Assembly (NCBI GenBank): GCA_028015205.1
Contig: CM051521.1
Location: 69,114,314-69,178,313 of the forward strand
DNA: 64,000 bases
Direction: 5' to 3'
Source of the DNA: Mytilisepta virgata
Taxonomy: Eukaryota > Mollusca > Bivalvia > Mytilida > Mytilidae
A program made the position numbers and the translations under genes. The stretch's first letter is position 1; each line of letters opens with the position of its first letter. Positions 24,747-35,771 of the stretch are shown here, one piece after another. The notes beneath the pieces were generated by a model, which saw only the letters and a program-made list of their open reading frames with translations, was not told the origin of the DNA and made no database searches.

Positions 24747-25422
24747 AGCTGACCTGTCCTAAAAGGACATGTGAGCTTTTGCCATTACATTTTCATCTTC
24801 TCCTCTGAAACCCCTGGACCTATTGAACTGAAACTTGGCCTGAAGCTTCTATGGAAGGACCTTTACAAAGTTTGCATAAATCATCCTGGTCCGTAAACAA
24901 AATGGCCACCATTAGCATTTACATGTTCTGATTGGTCCACATTTAAAACTTCTTCTCCTCTGAAACCATAAAGCCAAATGAACTGATTTTTGGTATGGAG
25001 CATCTATGGAATGTCCTTTGTAAAGTTTGCATAAATTATCCCGGTCCGTGAAACAAAATGGCCACCATTTGCATTTACATGTTCTGATTGGTCGAAATTT
25101 AAAACTTCTCCTCTGAAACCGTAAAGCCAAATGAACTGATTTTTGGTATGGAGCATCTATGGAAGGTCCTTTACAAAGTTTGCGTAAATTATTGTAGTCT
25201 GTGAAACAAAATGGCTACCAGAAGCCTTTATATGTTCTCCTTGGTCAAATTTTTAAATTCTTCTCCTTTGAAATCGTTTGGCCAAATGAACTTGTACTTG
25301 GTATGAAGCATTTATAGAAGATCATTTACAAAGTTTCCAGAAATCAATCTAGTCTGTCAAATCAAATCAAAAGTTTGTTACTGCCAGGTGAGCGATACAG
25401 GCTCAGCCCACTGAGCCTCTTG
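24747..25422 (+). mobile_element. Complete AGCTC-family element (676 bp)
   Basis: It starts AGCTGACCTGTCCTAAAAGGAC and ends CCAGGTGAGCGATACAGGCTCAGCCCACTGAGCCTCTTG, where the terminal hairpin stem is GGCTCAG/CTGAGCC. Its core has four units with CATTTACATGTTCTGATTGGT, GAAACCGTAAAGCCAAATGAACTG and GGTCCTTTACAAAGTTTGC. It is a close relative of the copy at 17786-23692. Confidence 0.85.
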
Positions 25423-26135
25423 TTATTAACTAAATTGCCCATATATATACACAAATAATAAAATCAGTAATGAAAATAAAACAATGCCTTATAATGAAAC
25501 TACTAGTATAATGAATAGTAATGACTGCACAATGAATACGTAAATACATTTGACGTTGCCTTTCAGCAGACAGGTTCCCTACTCTTAATATAACAGCTTC
25601 GGTGAAAGTCTATATAATTTGATGATGTTTTTTCAAATGTTTTCTCTGTGAACTTTGAAGTGGGTTATTGTACCACGTGAAATATACTATATTGAAAGAA
25701 AATTAATTTTCATTATCTCACCAGGCCTAAAAGGCCATGTGAGCTGCTGGCATCCATTATCCATCATCGTTGTCGTCTTAAACTTTCCTTTAAAGATCTT
25801 CTCCTCTGAAACCACTGGGCCAATTGGAACAAAACTTGGCAGCAATGGTCCTTAAGTGGTCCTGTTTAAGAAGTATATCTGATGACCTGGCCTGTCATCC
25901 AAGATGGCCGCAAGAGCCAAACTTAGTTTAATATAGGACCCTATGGGAAATTTACTTAAAGATCTTCTTGTCTGAAACCGTTTGGCCAATTGGAACAAAC
26001 CTAATCAGCAATTGTCCTTAGGTGGTCCTCTTTCAGAATTGTATCTGATGACCCGGCCCGTCATCCAATATTTTCCTGTAATCCACCTGTTCCAATGGAT
26101 TTCTTAGGATTGTTAGAAAAAAATATTTCTTTTTT
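25423..26135 (+). mobile_element. AGCTC-family 5' fragment (from 25714) and short unrecognised flank
   Basis: From 25714, ATCTCACCAGGCCTAAAAGGCCATGTGAGCTG is a 5' hairpin with the first base changed. A core follows (AAGATGGCCGCAAGAGCC, TTTAATATAGGACC) up to about 26070. No 3' terminus follows. 25423-25713 shows nothing recognisable. Confidence 0.6.
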
Positions 26136-26601
26136 AGCTCACCTGGCCAAAATCAACAGTTCCTCAATAAATTTGTAGGAGTTGGTCGGGGTGATTAAAT
26201 AATTTATGTTAGGTTGACATCTCTTTCAAATCTGAACATTTTAGAAAAAGGACATGTGAGCCGTTTGCTATCACTTGGCGTCTGTCGTCCGTCGGAAACT
26301 TTTTCAAAGATCTCCTCTGAAACCACTGAACCAATTACAGCCATACTTAGGTTGAATGATCCTTAGGGTATCTAGAATAAACTTTATTTTTTATTTTATT
26401 GTCCGTCAAGAAACATAGCTGCCATGGCTAGAAATAGAACATAGGGGGTAAACTGCAGTTTTTGGCTTATATCTCAAAAACTAAAGCATTTAGAGTAAAA
26501 CTTATATGGGTGTAAAAATGTTCATCAGGTCAAGATCTACCTGCTATGAAATTTTCAGACAAATCAGTCAATTCTTTGATGGGTTATTGCCCCTGAATTG
26601 T

Positions 26602-27055
26602 TCGTTACGCTAGAGCATGTTCCAACTACTCTGATTTCCTTGAACGCCATAAACATCTGCGTGACAGACTTCTTAGCCAGGAATACGAGGAAATGCGTCT
26701 AAAAAGGTCTCTTACGAAATTCTTTTTCAAATACCAAGATTTGGTTGAAAAATATTCAGTATCTTCTACTACTATCATTGAAGATTGTTTTTTATAACTT
26801 ATCTTGGTGTTTTGTTTCTACTTTACCAACTTTGACATCAGCATATCTATGTTGATTACCACCACTGGTACTTTTATGCCGTAATGGAAGCGGGAGGTTT
26901 GGCGCGCTGTAAAACCTAGATTCAACCCACCATTTCTTTTGAAATGCCTGTACCAAGTCAGGACCATTACGGTTGCAATTTTCCAGTGGTGTGATACCAG
27001 TTTTGTCACACGTCTTATGGACTTGCGAGTTTTGTTAATACTGTTATGTACCTTA
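26602..27055 (+). mobile_element. Retroelement 3' fragment inserted in an AGCTC element
   Basis: It interrupts the element motif GCCCCTGAATTGTT|...ATTTTAAGGAAATTTT, intact at 14050 and 28790. A 64-codon open frame (about 26606-26797) encodes YARACSNYSDFLERHKHLRD...RLLSQ...KYQDLVEKYSVS and then stops. This resembles the C-terminus of reverse-transcriptase polyproteins common in bivalve genomes (recalled, not searched). A non-coding tail (26800-27055) follows. No clear target duplication, so the insertion is old or altered. Confidence 0.6.
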
Positions 27056-27829
27056 TTTAAGGAAATTTTGAATTTTTAGGTTGTTATCTTGAATATTATT
27101 ATAGATACAGACACTGTAAACAACAAAAATGTTCAGCAAAGAAAGATCTACAAATAAGTCAACATGACCAAAATCGTCAATTGACCCCTTATAGGATTTT
27201 TCACCCTTTAAAGACAATTTTTAAAATTTTTTTCGTCATGTTTGTAAACTTTTAAAAATCTTCTCTGAAACTACAGAATCAATTTCATCCAAACTTAGGC
27301 TGATAGATCCTTAGGGTATTTAGTATAAATTTTGTATTTTATTTTCTTGTCCATCAAGAAACATGGCTGCCCTGGCTAAAAATAGAACATAGATGAAAAT
27401 GCACTCTTTGGCTGGTATCTCGAAAACTAAAGTAGTTAGGGCAAAACTGACAAGTAGTAAAAATATTTATGAGGTCAGGATCTACCGGTCTTAAAATTTT
27501 CAGACAAATCAGTCAACCCATTTTTTGGGTTATTGCTCCTGAATTATAATTCTAAGGCAATTTTGCAGTTTTAGGTTATTAGCTTGAATATTATTATAGA
27601 TAAAGACAAACTGTATACAGCAAAAATGTTCAGCAAAGTAAGATCTACAAATAAATCAACATGACCAAAATCATCAATTGACCACTTATAGGAGTTTTTG
27701 GCCTTGAAAGATTATTTACATGTAAACAGAAAATAATGGTCCGACATTGTCACAGATGTTTAGGGCATTACTTGAAATAAATTAAATGGAAGCTGAACAA
27801 GTAAAATGGAGTGTCAAGGTCATTGAAAT

Positions 27830-28345
27830 ATTCCATAGCAACGATGAAAAAGTCTCTAGCAACCATATATATGTGGGTTAAGGACCTTATAATTTACCTG
27901 TACAAGTCAAAAAGAAAGGTCAAGGTCGTTGAAAAAGTCCATAGCAACTGATGAAAAAGTCCCTAGCAACCATATATATTTGGGTTCAGGACCCTACAAT
28001 TTACCTGTTCAAGTCAAAATGGAAGGTCAAGAGTCAATGCCATTGGAAAAGTCCAGAGCAACCGATGAAAAGTCCCTGGCAATCATATATATTTATGTTA
28101 AGGACTTTATAATTTACCTGTACAAGTCAAAAAGAAAGGTCAAGAGTCAATGCCATTGAAAAGGTCCATAGAAACCGATGAAAAAGTCCCTAGCAACCAT
28201 ATATATTTCGGTTCAATACCCTACAATTTACCTGTTCAAGTCAAAATTGAAGGTCAAGAGTCAATGCCATTGAAAAAGTCCATAGCAACCGATGAAAAAG
28301 TCCTAGCAACCATATCTATTTGGGTTCAGGATTCTATATTTTAGC
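27830..28345 (+). repeat. 114-bp minisatellite, ~4.5 copies
   Basis: GATGAAAAAGTCC-type motifs occur at 27843, 27949, 28063, 28177 and 28291; the last four spacings are exactly 114 bp. Because 114 is a multiple of 3, two repeat-derived frames (27929-28159 and 28150-28344) stay open; they are not taken as genes. Confidence 0.85.
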
Positions 28346-28473
28346 TGTACAGGTCAGTAGTAAGGAGAAAATTGCGACGGTATACATTAAATAGCAAAAA
28401 TAAGCATTGATGCAAGATCTACTGGTGCACAGAAGATAACAGGTGAGCGATTCAGGCTCTTGGGAGCCTCTTG

Positions 28474-29200
28474 TCTTCAAAAATCTTCTCCTCTGAAACT
28501 ACTGAATAAATTTCAGCCAAATTTAGGATGAAAGATCCTTAGGGTATCTAGTATAAAGTTTGTGTTTTATTTTTTTTTTTTTTTTGTTCATTTAGAAACA
28601 TGGCCGCCATGGCTAAAAATAGAACATAAGTCGAACAATGGACTTTTTGATTCATATCTCAAAAACTAAAGCAGTTAGAGCAAAACTGACAAGAAGTAAA
28701 AACGTTAATGATGTCAAGATCTACCTGCCATGAAAATTTCAGACAAATTGGTCAACCCATTTTTGGGTTATTACCCCTGAATTGTTAATTTTAAAGAAAT
28801 TTTGCAGTTTTTGGTTATTAACTTGAATATTATTATAGATTAGGACAAACTGTAAACAGCAAAAAAGTTCAGCAAAGTAAGATCTACAAGTAAGTCAACA
28901 TGACCAAAATCGTCAATTGACCCCTTATAGGAGTTTTTGTCCTTGAAAGATTTACACGTAAAGAGTCATTAAAGAGTCATTATCAGTAAAAATAATGGTC
29001 TGACATAGTCATAGATGTTAAGAGCATAACCTGAAATGAATTAAATGGTAGCAGTACAACTAAAATTGAGGGTCAAGGGTCAAGGTCATTGAAAAAGTCC
29101 ATAGCAACCGATGAAAAAGGCCCTAGTAACCATATATATTTGGGTTGAGGATTCTATATTTTAGCCGATCAAGTCATTATTTCGGCGATGATACAAGATC
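28474..29200 (+). mobile_element. AGCTC-family internal fragment
   Basis: Sequence right after the preceding terminus repeats the internal part of the family: CTTCTCCTCTGAAACTACTGAAT, ACATGGCCGCCATGGCTAAAAATAG (28599), TAAGATCTACAAGTAAGTCAACATG and one more 114-bp-type unit near 29090. No terminal hairpin on either side. Confidence 0.6.
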
Positions 29201-29889
29201 TACACAAAAAGTAATGCCTCAATTGCTTGTTTTAGTCTAAGGTGTTAAAAATTAAAGATGTTGGAGAAATGTGAATAATCCATTTATTTTATTCAAAATC
29301 AATCTTTATAAAATTATTTACTATTTTTGTTAATTGAGTGACAGTGCTTAAAAGAGACTTATAATCTGATTACTGGCTATTTAATCAGTTTTCACATAAT
29401 TTTGACTTCGTTATATCTTGTATTATAATTACTTATTCATTTAATCATGAAAACATTTCTAATCATGTCAGCTCAGATGTGACAAATAACATTCATGTAA
29501 TTTTATTGTTATGTAAATGTATAAATATTGAAACTGCTTTTCATCAGCAGTAGTTGGAAGTCAGACTTTGTTACTGACAAGATCCACTCCGGTAAGAAAT
29601 TTTATTCTTATTCCTGAATTCTTGCTTTGGAGTTTTGGAATTCCCCATCTTTAACAACCTACACCTGACTGATTGTAACATCAGGACCCTGTCAGCAGGA
29701 CAAAGAGACCTTTGCCGAGTGACTTACTGACAAATACAATGTGCGATTTCACCCTATTTTACTTTTGATCAGAATGATTTTTGGGGTTTTCCACAGATAA
29801 ATATGGACTTTGACTTATCTTCATACTGGTAGTATGGTAATGTAAGGGAGTAGGTAACTCCTCCTGCACTTTATATTATTTTATTTTTT
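29201..29889. other. Intron sequence, nothing recognised
   Basis: AT-rich. A segment near 29745-29830 (ATGATTTTTGGGG..., ATAGATAAA-like, ATGGACTTTGAC) is repeated on the far side of the next element near 30585-30640, so the element sits within or between two old repeat units. Confidence 0.4.
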
Positions 29890-30570
29890 AGCTCACCTGG
29901 CCAAAGGGGCCATGTGAGCTTTTGTTATCACTTGGCGTCCATGTGTAAACTTTTACATTTTGATTTTCTCTGAAACCCGTGGGCCAAATGAACTGAAACT
30001 TGGTGTGAAGCATCTATGGAAGAACCTTTAAAAAGTTTGCATATTTCGTTCCTGTTAGACAACAAATATGGCCGCCATGATGAATTCTTATTTCTGATTG
30101 GTCAAAATTTCAAAAATCTTCTCCGAAACCGCAAAGCCAACTGAACTGTAACTTGGTATGAAGCATCTATGGAAGGACCTTTATAAAGTTTGCATATTTT
30201 GTTCCGGTCAAAGAACTTGTATGGCTGCCATGATGAATTCTTATTTCTGATGGGTCAAAATTTGAACAAAAATATTTCTGAAACCGCAAAGCCAATGAGC
30301 TTTAACTTGGTATGAAGCATCTGTGGAAGGAGTTTTATAAAATTTGCATATTTCGTCCTGGTTGGACAGCTCACATGGCAAATATTATGAATTTTTATTT
30401 TTGATAGGTGAAAATTTTAAAAATCTCCTCTGAAACCATATTGGTGAATTAACTTATACTTGGTATGAAACATCTGTGGAAGGTCCATTACAATTTTCAC
30501 TTGAAATAAAATGCATTTATTGTGAGACTGTCAGGTGAACTATACAGGCTCAATTCTCTTGAGCCTCTTG
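29890..30570 (+). mobile_element. Complete AGCTC-family element (681 bp)
   Basis: AGCTCACCTGGCCAAAGGGGCCATGTGAGC (5' hairpin), TCACTTGGCGTCC, four core units with CTTGGTATGAAGCATCTATGGAAGGACC and ATGGCCGCCATGATGAATTC, then GTCAGGTGAACTATACAGGCTCAATTCTCTTGAGCC and CTCTTG (30570). T-runs on both sides. Confidence 0.85.
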
Positions 30571-30759
30571 TTTTTTATTGTCAAAATGATTTTGAGGGGT
30601 TTCCCATAGATAAACATGGACTTATACATTTCTTTATATTACTGTACCCATATTTGTGAGCTTTGCTCATAGTACACTGGGTTGAATGTAAATCACCAAA
30701 AAAATTGTGAAGCGTGTGTCATAGGATCTTGTAACGTGTGAATTGTATGCGTGTGAATC

Positions 30760-30776
30760 GTGTGTGTGTGTGTGTG
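30760..30776. repeat. (GT)n microsatellite
   Basis: About eight GT dinucleotides, preceded by degenerate GTGTGAAT repeats. Confidence 0.9.
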
Positions 30777-31360
30777 GTTAGAAAGTGCGATTTGAATCAT
30801 ACATCTTTTACATTAGCAATTGTTTGGTTATTATAATATGTACCCAAGACATGATGTCTATTGTTTTAAAGAAGCCATAAAATATTGCGACATAATGTTT
30901 ATTTTACTGACAACTTTATTATTATCGTATCATTTTTGGTTAATGTGCCAAAGTTAATGAGGTAAAACTAAAACGAAAAGGTTCATTGATTTTTATACGC
31001 CCGTAAACATGTCGCACCGTAACTTGAGAACAACTTATCCAAATTTCATGAAACTTAGTATAGTTGTTTCTTATGATGGTTAAACGATCTATATACTTTT
31101 TGGTGAAAATAAGATTAAAACTTTTTGAGTTACGGGACTTTGTAACTAAAACAGGGGTGTGTTTTTTTTCACATGTCGTGCTATATCTATGGCACGCCGT
31201 TGTTATATTTATTCGATTTCGAGATATCTTATTTAGTTAAATAAGATATCTTATAAACTAATTGAGATATCTTATAAATTAATAGAGATATCTTATAAAC
31301 AAATAGAGATATCTTATAAACTTATAGAGATATCTTATTAACTTATAGAGATATCTTATT

Positions 31361-32510
31361 GTCCCCCGCCGCAACGCGATGCGGGGGATATGGTAATGCC
31401 GGACGTCCGTCTGTCCATCCGTCCGTCCGTCCGTGCTTCCGTCCGTCCGTCCACCTTGTAAGCGCTCTAGCAAATTTATTTCTTGACCGATTTGGATAAT
31501 ATTTATACAGTAGCTTTAACTCAATGATACCTCAAGGGAGTTCGAAGATGAGTCATGTCGAAATATTTTTGTAGGAGTTATGCCCCTTAATAACTTAGAA
31601 AATTGACAAAATTTTCATGTAAGCGCTCTAGCAAATTTATTTCTTGACCGATTTGGATAATATTTATACCGTAGCTTTAACTCAATGATACCTCAAGGGA
31701 GTTCGAAGATGAGTCATGTCGAAATATTTTTGTAGGAGTTATGCCCCTTAATAACTTAGAAAATTGACAAAATTTTCATGTAAGCGCTCTAGCAAATTTA
31801 TTTCTTGACCGATTTGGATAATATTTATACCGTAGCTTTAACTCAATGATACCTCAAGGGAGTTCGAAGATGAGTCATGTCGAAATATTTTTGTAGGAGT
31901 TATGCCCCTTAATAACTTAGAAAATTGACAAAATTTTCATGTAAGCGCTCTAGCAAATTTATTTCTTGACCGATTTGGATAATATTTATACAGTAGCTTT
32001 AACTCAATGATACCTCAAGGGAGTTCGAAGATGAGTCATGTCGAAATATTTTTGTAGGAGTTATGCCCCTTAATAACTTAGAAAATTGACAAAATGTTCA
32101 TCTAAGTGTTCTAGAAAATTTATATTCTCCTTGCATTGGAATAATATTTATACACTTGGACCTAAAGGGAGGTTTTATACATAAACTCCTATCAAAACTT
32201 ATAAAATTGAAAAATACTGTCTTTAAGAGTTTGTTAGGCGGAATACTTTTGATCAAAGCATTTCTGTTTATTGAAAAGGAGTAAATGTACATTTGTATAA
32301 ATTCTCAATACACATGGTAAAATAAGATTTCACCACTATACCCATATCGTATAAATGTCTTCATACCACTCATTAACTTGTAAAAAACTTTAGCAATAAC
32401 CACAAATTGTTTGTCCTTCTATTCTCTCTCTTTGAGAAAATTTTGTTATGTTTCACTTGTCCAAGGGTTTCTGATGCTCTAGTGGCGGGGGACTTCGGAA
32501 TGCTGTTCGA
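31361..32510 (+). mobile_element. GTCCCCC-family (HINE-like) element with 161-bp tandem core
   Basis: The 5' hairpin is CCCCCGC/GCGGGGG (31362-31388), followed by GGACGTCCGTCTGTCC and a GTCC microsatellite. The tandem core (31457-32100) follows, then GGCGGGGGAC (32484-32493), the inverse of the start. The end is taken at the T-run before AACTTATAGAG, where the GATATC array resumes. Confidence 0.8.
31457..32100 (+). repeat. 161-bp tandem repeat, 4 near-identical copies plus a diverged fifth
   Basis: TGTAAGCGCTCTAGC starts at 31457, 31618, 31779 and 31940, and a degenerate TCTAAGTGTTCTAG at 32101: period exactly 161. Copies differ at only a few positions (for example ATACAGTAGC/ATACCGTAGC), implying recent amplification or conversion. 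Confidence 0.95.
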
Positions 32511-33170
32511 TTTTTAACTTATAGAGATATCTTATTTAACTGGTTATAAAGATATCTTATTAAATATATAAGATATCTCTATGAGTTAATAAGATATCTC
32601 TATTAGTTTATAAGATATCTTATAAGTTTATAAGATATCTAATAAAGTGTTTAAAAGATATCTTTATAAAGAAGTAAGATATCTTATTAACTAATAGAGA
32701 TATCTTATTAACTTATAGATATCTTATTTACTTTCAAATTAAATAAGATATCTTATAAAAATTAAAGATATCTTAATACTTAATAAGATATCTCTATAGG
32801 TTTATAAGATATCTCTATTAGTTTATAAGATATCTCTATCAGTTTATAAGATATCTTTATTAGTTTATAAGATATCTCTATTAATTTATAAGATATCTTA
32901 TTAACTAATAGAGATATCTTATAAATTAATAGAGATATCTTATAAACAAATAGAGATATCTTATAAACTTATAGAGATATCTTATAAAATAATAGAGATA
33001 TCTTATAAACTTATAGAGATATCTTATTAACTTATAGAGATATCTTATTTACTTTCAAATTAAATAAGATATCTTATAAAAATTAAAGATATCTTAATAC
33101 TTAATAAGATATCTTGTTAAATAAATAAGATATCTTGGAATTTCAATAAATATAAAAACGGCGTGCCATA

Positions 33171-33697
33171 TATATCTCAGAAAAACTATGATTATTGCAT
33201 AAAACTTCACACACTTGTTAGTTATATTAATCTGAAGATCTGTATATTTTTTCGTTGTGATTTTTTATTTTATTTTTGAGTTATTGAATTTTTATTTACC
33301 TTTTTGGTAAACTGAAAGGTAGTCTTTTTTTGCTCTCATTTCACGCCATATCTCTATTGCTTAAAAGTTTACACGCTTATGTTTTGCCCGGTTTCCATAT
33401 ACATCCCACCAGCAGCTCCACTAAATAAAAGGGGATTCCAAAAGCATTATGTTTTTTTCACAAGACGACGGGTGTATCATGCAATTTTTAAAAAAAATAA
33501 TTTCACAGTTCTGTCATTAAGGTTTAATAAATTTCCCATTAAAAATAGCATATGAAAATAACTATTTTCTTTTTATGTAAAAAAAAGTTTGTGTAGGATA
33601 TTACAGAAAAGTTCATGGGAAATATTATAATCCTAGTACATGTACTCATCAAATCTGTGTTAAAACATTCTTTATTATCATAAAAATTCTATTGCAG
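33171..33697. other. Intron sequence ahead of the last HELLS exon
   Basis: It contains weak repeat units (CTCAGAAAAACTATG..., TTGAGTTATTGAA) related to 31010-31150, then unrecognised AT-rich sequence to the acceptor at 33697. Confidence 0.4.
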
Positions 33698-33846
33698 AGA
33701 AAATGAATGTAAAGGCCACTAAATTGCCTGGGAAAGGAATTGACAGATTGTTTAAAGTTCTAGACAATGATTATGATGAAGAATCCATCACAGAAGAAGA
33801 ACTAAAACAGATGGCTGTTTTTTCTGGACAAAACTCTTCCTCCTAA
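33698..33846 (+). CDS. HELLS: HELLS/LSH-type helicase, last coding exon
   Basis: The acceptor TTCTATTGCAG precedes AG-AAA-ATG. Joined to the G left by 4164 it gives GAG and an open frame of 49 codons ending TAA at 33844-33846. The peptide has EKMNV, then GIDRLFKVLDN, and an acidic DYDEESITEEELKQM segment. Vertebrate HELLS ends with EKMGIFKILEN (recalled), so EKM...G-x-x-x-FKVLDN is the corresponding tail with an insertion. This piece has no catalytic role; the ATPase motifs lie upstream, outside the window. Phase match and tail similarity support the join, but no transcript is available. Confidence 0.7.
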
Positions 33847-34175
33847 CAGAACTATTTCTTGAAGATAAAAAAAACTATTGTCTATGAAACTGAACTGATA
33901 TTTAAAGTATGTGAACCATGATAGAAAAGGTGAAAAATATTTCTTTTTGAAGGGAAATAAGTTAAACGCATGTTTAAACCAGGAATTATCTTTCACCTAT
34001 TGAAACATACTTTGATTTGTATTTTCAGGGAACGACTAAATAGAGTTTGGTAGAGTCTGGAAGAGTCTGGTGGCAAAATATTAGAATATATACATATTAA
34101 ATAATATTTTCTTACCGTATTAGTATCATTATAACATTATTTCATCAATTTAATAAAAAATTGTCATAATTTATG
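33847..34175 (+). promoter_or_regulatory. HELLS: Probable HELLS 3' UTR with polyadenylation signal
   Basis: After the stop there is AT-rich sequence with AATAAA at 34152-34157, about 310 bp downstream. The segment TAAATAGAGT(T/C)TGGTAGAGTCTGG near 34040 also occurs inverted near 46750. Cleavage site position is inferred. Confidence 0.5.
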
Positions 34176-34224
34176 CTTTGTTTGTCGTATTTAGAAAGAT
34201 CGACAAACATCTTCTTTTATTGTA

Positions 34225-34385
34225 ATGGCGGAAAGAGAGGGGTCGAAATATATTTTTAGTCCAGCACTGGTAGTTTTGATAAAAACTAGCCGTCCTGGAG
34301 TATTGTTGACACGACGATCTGTTGAGACAAAGTACCCCAAATCTGCAAATAGTTCCTATGAACTCAATACAATTTTAAATCAAGG
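34225..34385 (+). CDS. Candidate first coding exon, unrecognised gene
   Basis: ATGGCGGAAAG has good initiation context and opens a frame MAEREGSKYIFSPALVVLIK...TRRSVETKYPKS...SYELNTILNQ, running to a donor-like AATCAAG|GTACAA at 34385. The longer frame (to 34512) continues past this donor into less protein-like sequence. I do not recognise the protein and found no confident second exon. It lies only about 55 bp after the HELLS polyadenylation region, so it may be a tightly spaced downstream gene or a chance frame. Confidence 0.4.
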
Positions 34386-35771
34386 TACAATGCATATAGT
34401 TGCATGCAGTTATTCACTGAATAATAACATATATAGAAAGATAAATCTATCGAATACACAAATGGGTGTTAAAGAAGACTGTGTTTTGAGTCGATCAGAA
34501 TTTAGCGTATGATTATGAAAAGATACAGAAGTGAGAAAGCAAGGGAAATTCAATTTAATTTACAACCAAGATTGTCCGTAATATTGTTACCGGCTGGTGA
34601 CAGTAGGTAATTTTAATATTTTCAGTAAGTTAATTACTTTCAGTCCTAATCGAGTGTACATTTCGTCATTCTTAACCATTTCAACCATTTACTCTATTAA
34701 AAATAGTTGTAATGAGAACGATTTTAAAATATATTTTATTGTTTTTTTTTCTACCTGGAAGTTATCTTTCGAAAAGAAATACAAAACAAGTTCGGAATGG
34801 ACTTGTGTATTCACGTTTCTCAGAGGAATAAATTTGAAATATTTAAATCAAATGATTTTTTTTAGAAAACAAATCCTCTTATTAGATATTAAAAGGTTTA
34901 GGTTATATATATTCTAACAAGACAAATGTCAACAAACGTTGAACACCTGTAGTAAAAATGATTTGTGAGATGCTTCAAAACTGGGGTAAGATCCGGGTCA
35001 CGTGTTGCGAATTTGTCAACAGGATTAGAGTTTGCTCTGCCGTTTTCGACTTTGACATTAAAACAGCTATTTGAAGGAACAAGAAAGATAATTTTTTGAA
35101 AGCAAAATAAAATAACGATGCCGAAAGTATGACGTATTATGTTTTCCTATTCTTAACATGACTGCTTCAGGTCGAACTTGTGCCAAAATTGTGGTATCAA
35201 AAATGAGGACAGAACAAACAAATTCTATTTTTTGGACGATTTTCCAATTGTACTAAACATTGTTGTGTTTTGATATAAAAAAAAATTAAAGATGACTATG
35301 GGTCTGTATTGTAGAAAGAAGTCATAATTCATGCTTGCGCTTTTATTATTAAGTCCCCCAATTTAAAAGAAGTGCAAATTGACGATCAGCTGTCATGTTT
35401 AGAAGGGGGCTTTATCCAACCTCTCAAACCCCTTAACATTCAAATAACTATGCAATGGTTGAGATCTCAACTCTAAACGTATTTTGTTTCTCCGTATAAC
35501 AAGACGCACTATCATTGGTGTATTAGGGGTACCTAGGATTGGTCTTTATATATTTTGAAAACATTGAGATTCCCACTCTATAATTATATCTGAATTTTGA
35601 GTATCCTTTAATTTGTGAATTTTAGTTTCAGTACATTTAGTATTAAAGTTATGCAAAATGGTAGAGAATTTTTTTAGAAAGGACCCAGTGAACAATTATA
35701 AGTCTGTTTGTAGTAATTCAAAATCAATTGCTAATAAGTATGTCTGACATAATTCATTTACATCCTTTTTT
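34386..35771. other. No supported gene; includes inverted dispersed repeat 34590-34880
   Basis: 34590-34880 is the inverse homologue of 2245-2545, and the 106-aa frame at 34597-34917 lies across it. 35400-35600 has degenerate ~127-bp units like those at 2670-3235 (CCTAGGATTGG, TCTATAATTATATC). The remainder is unrecognised. Confidence 0.45.

Larger units (their letters stand above)
26136..28473 (+). mobile_element. AGCTC-family element with interrupted 5' hairpin and nested RT fragment
   Basis: It starts AGCTCACCTGGCC at 26136. The other hairpin arm (AAAGGACATGTGAGC) only appears near 26245, so about 100 bp lies in the loop. The usual order resumes with TCACTTGGCGTCTG. The body holds a retroelement fragment (26602-27055) and a 114-bp minisatellite (27830-28345). 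It ends GGTGAGCGATTCAGGCTCTTGGGAGCC and CTCTTG (28473). Confidence 0.7.
31189..33170. mobile_element. Palindromic TIR element built from GATATC minisatellite arrays
   Basis: The ends ATGGCACGCCGTTGTTATATT and AATATAAAAACGGCGTGCCATA are inverse. TATATCT lies directly outside on both sides (31182-31188 and 33171-33177). Between the ends is a ~20-bp repeat (ATAGAGATATCTTATAAAC) with a palindromic AGATATCT in each unit, present in both orientations; I estimate more than 30 GATATC sites. A GTCCCCC element (31361-32510) interrupts the array. Without it the element would be about 830 bp. No coding content apart from a frame created across the GTCC microsatellite. Confidence 0.75.
4165..33697 (+). 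other. HELLS: Terminal intron of HELLS (29.5 kb), filled with nested repeats
   Basis: It begins GTATGT at 4165 and ends TTCTATTGCAG at 33697. Donor and acceptor phases match: one base (G) before and AG after give GAG. I saw no other acceptor-exon-donor set in between that continues the HELLS frame. The intron hosts more than ten AGCTC-family copies, a gypsy LTR retrotransposon, a GATATC palindromic element, MITEs and minisatellites. Its existence depends on the last exon being correctly joined. Confidence 0.65.

Noticed and set aside
27929..28344. Two plus-strand frames with a repeated 38-aa pattern
   Set aside because: The repeat period is 114 bp (3 x 38), which keeps frames open by chance; the second half changes frame and the region is inside a mobile element.
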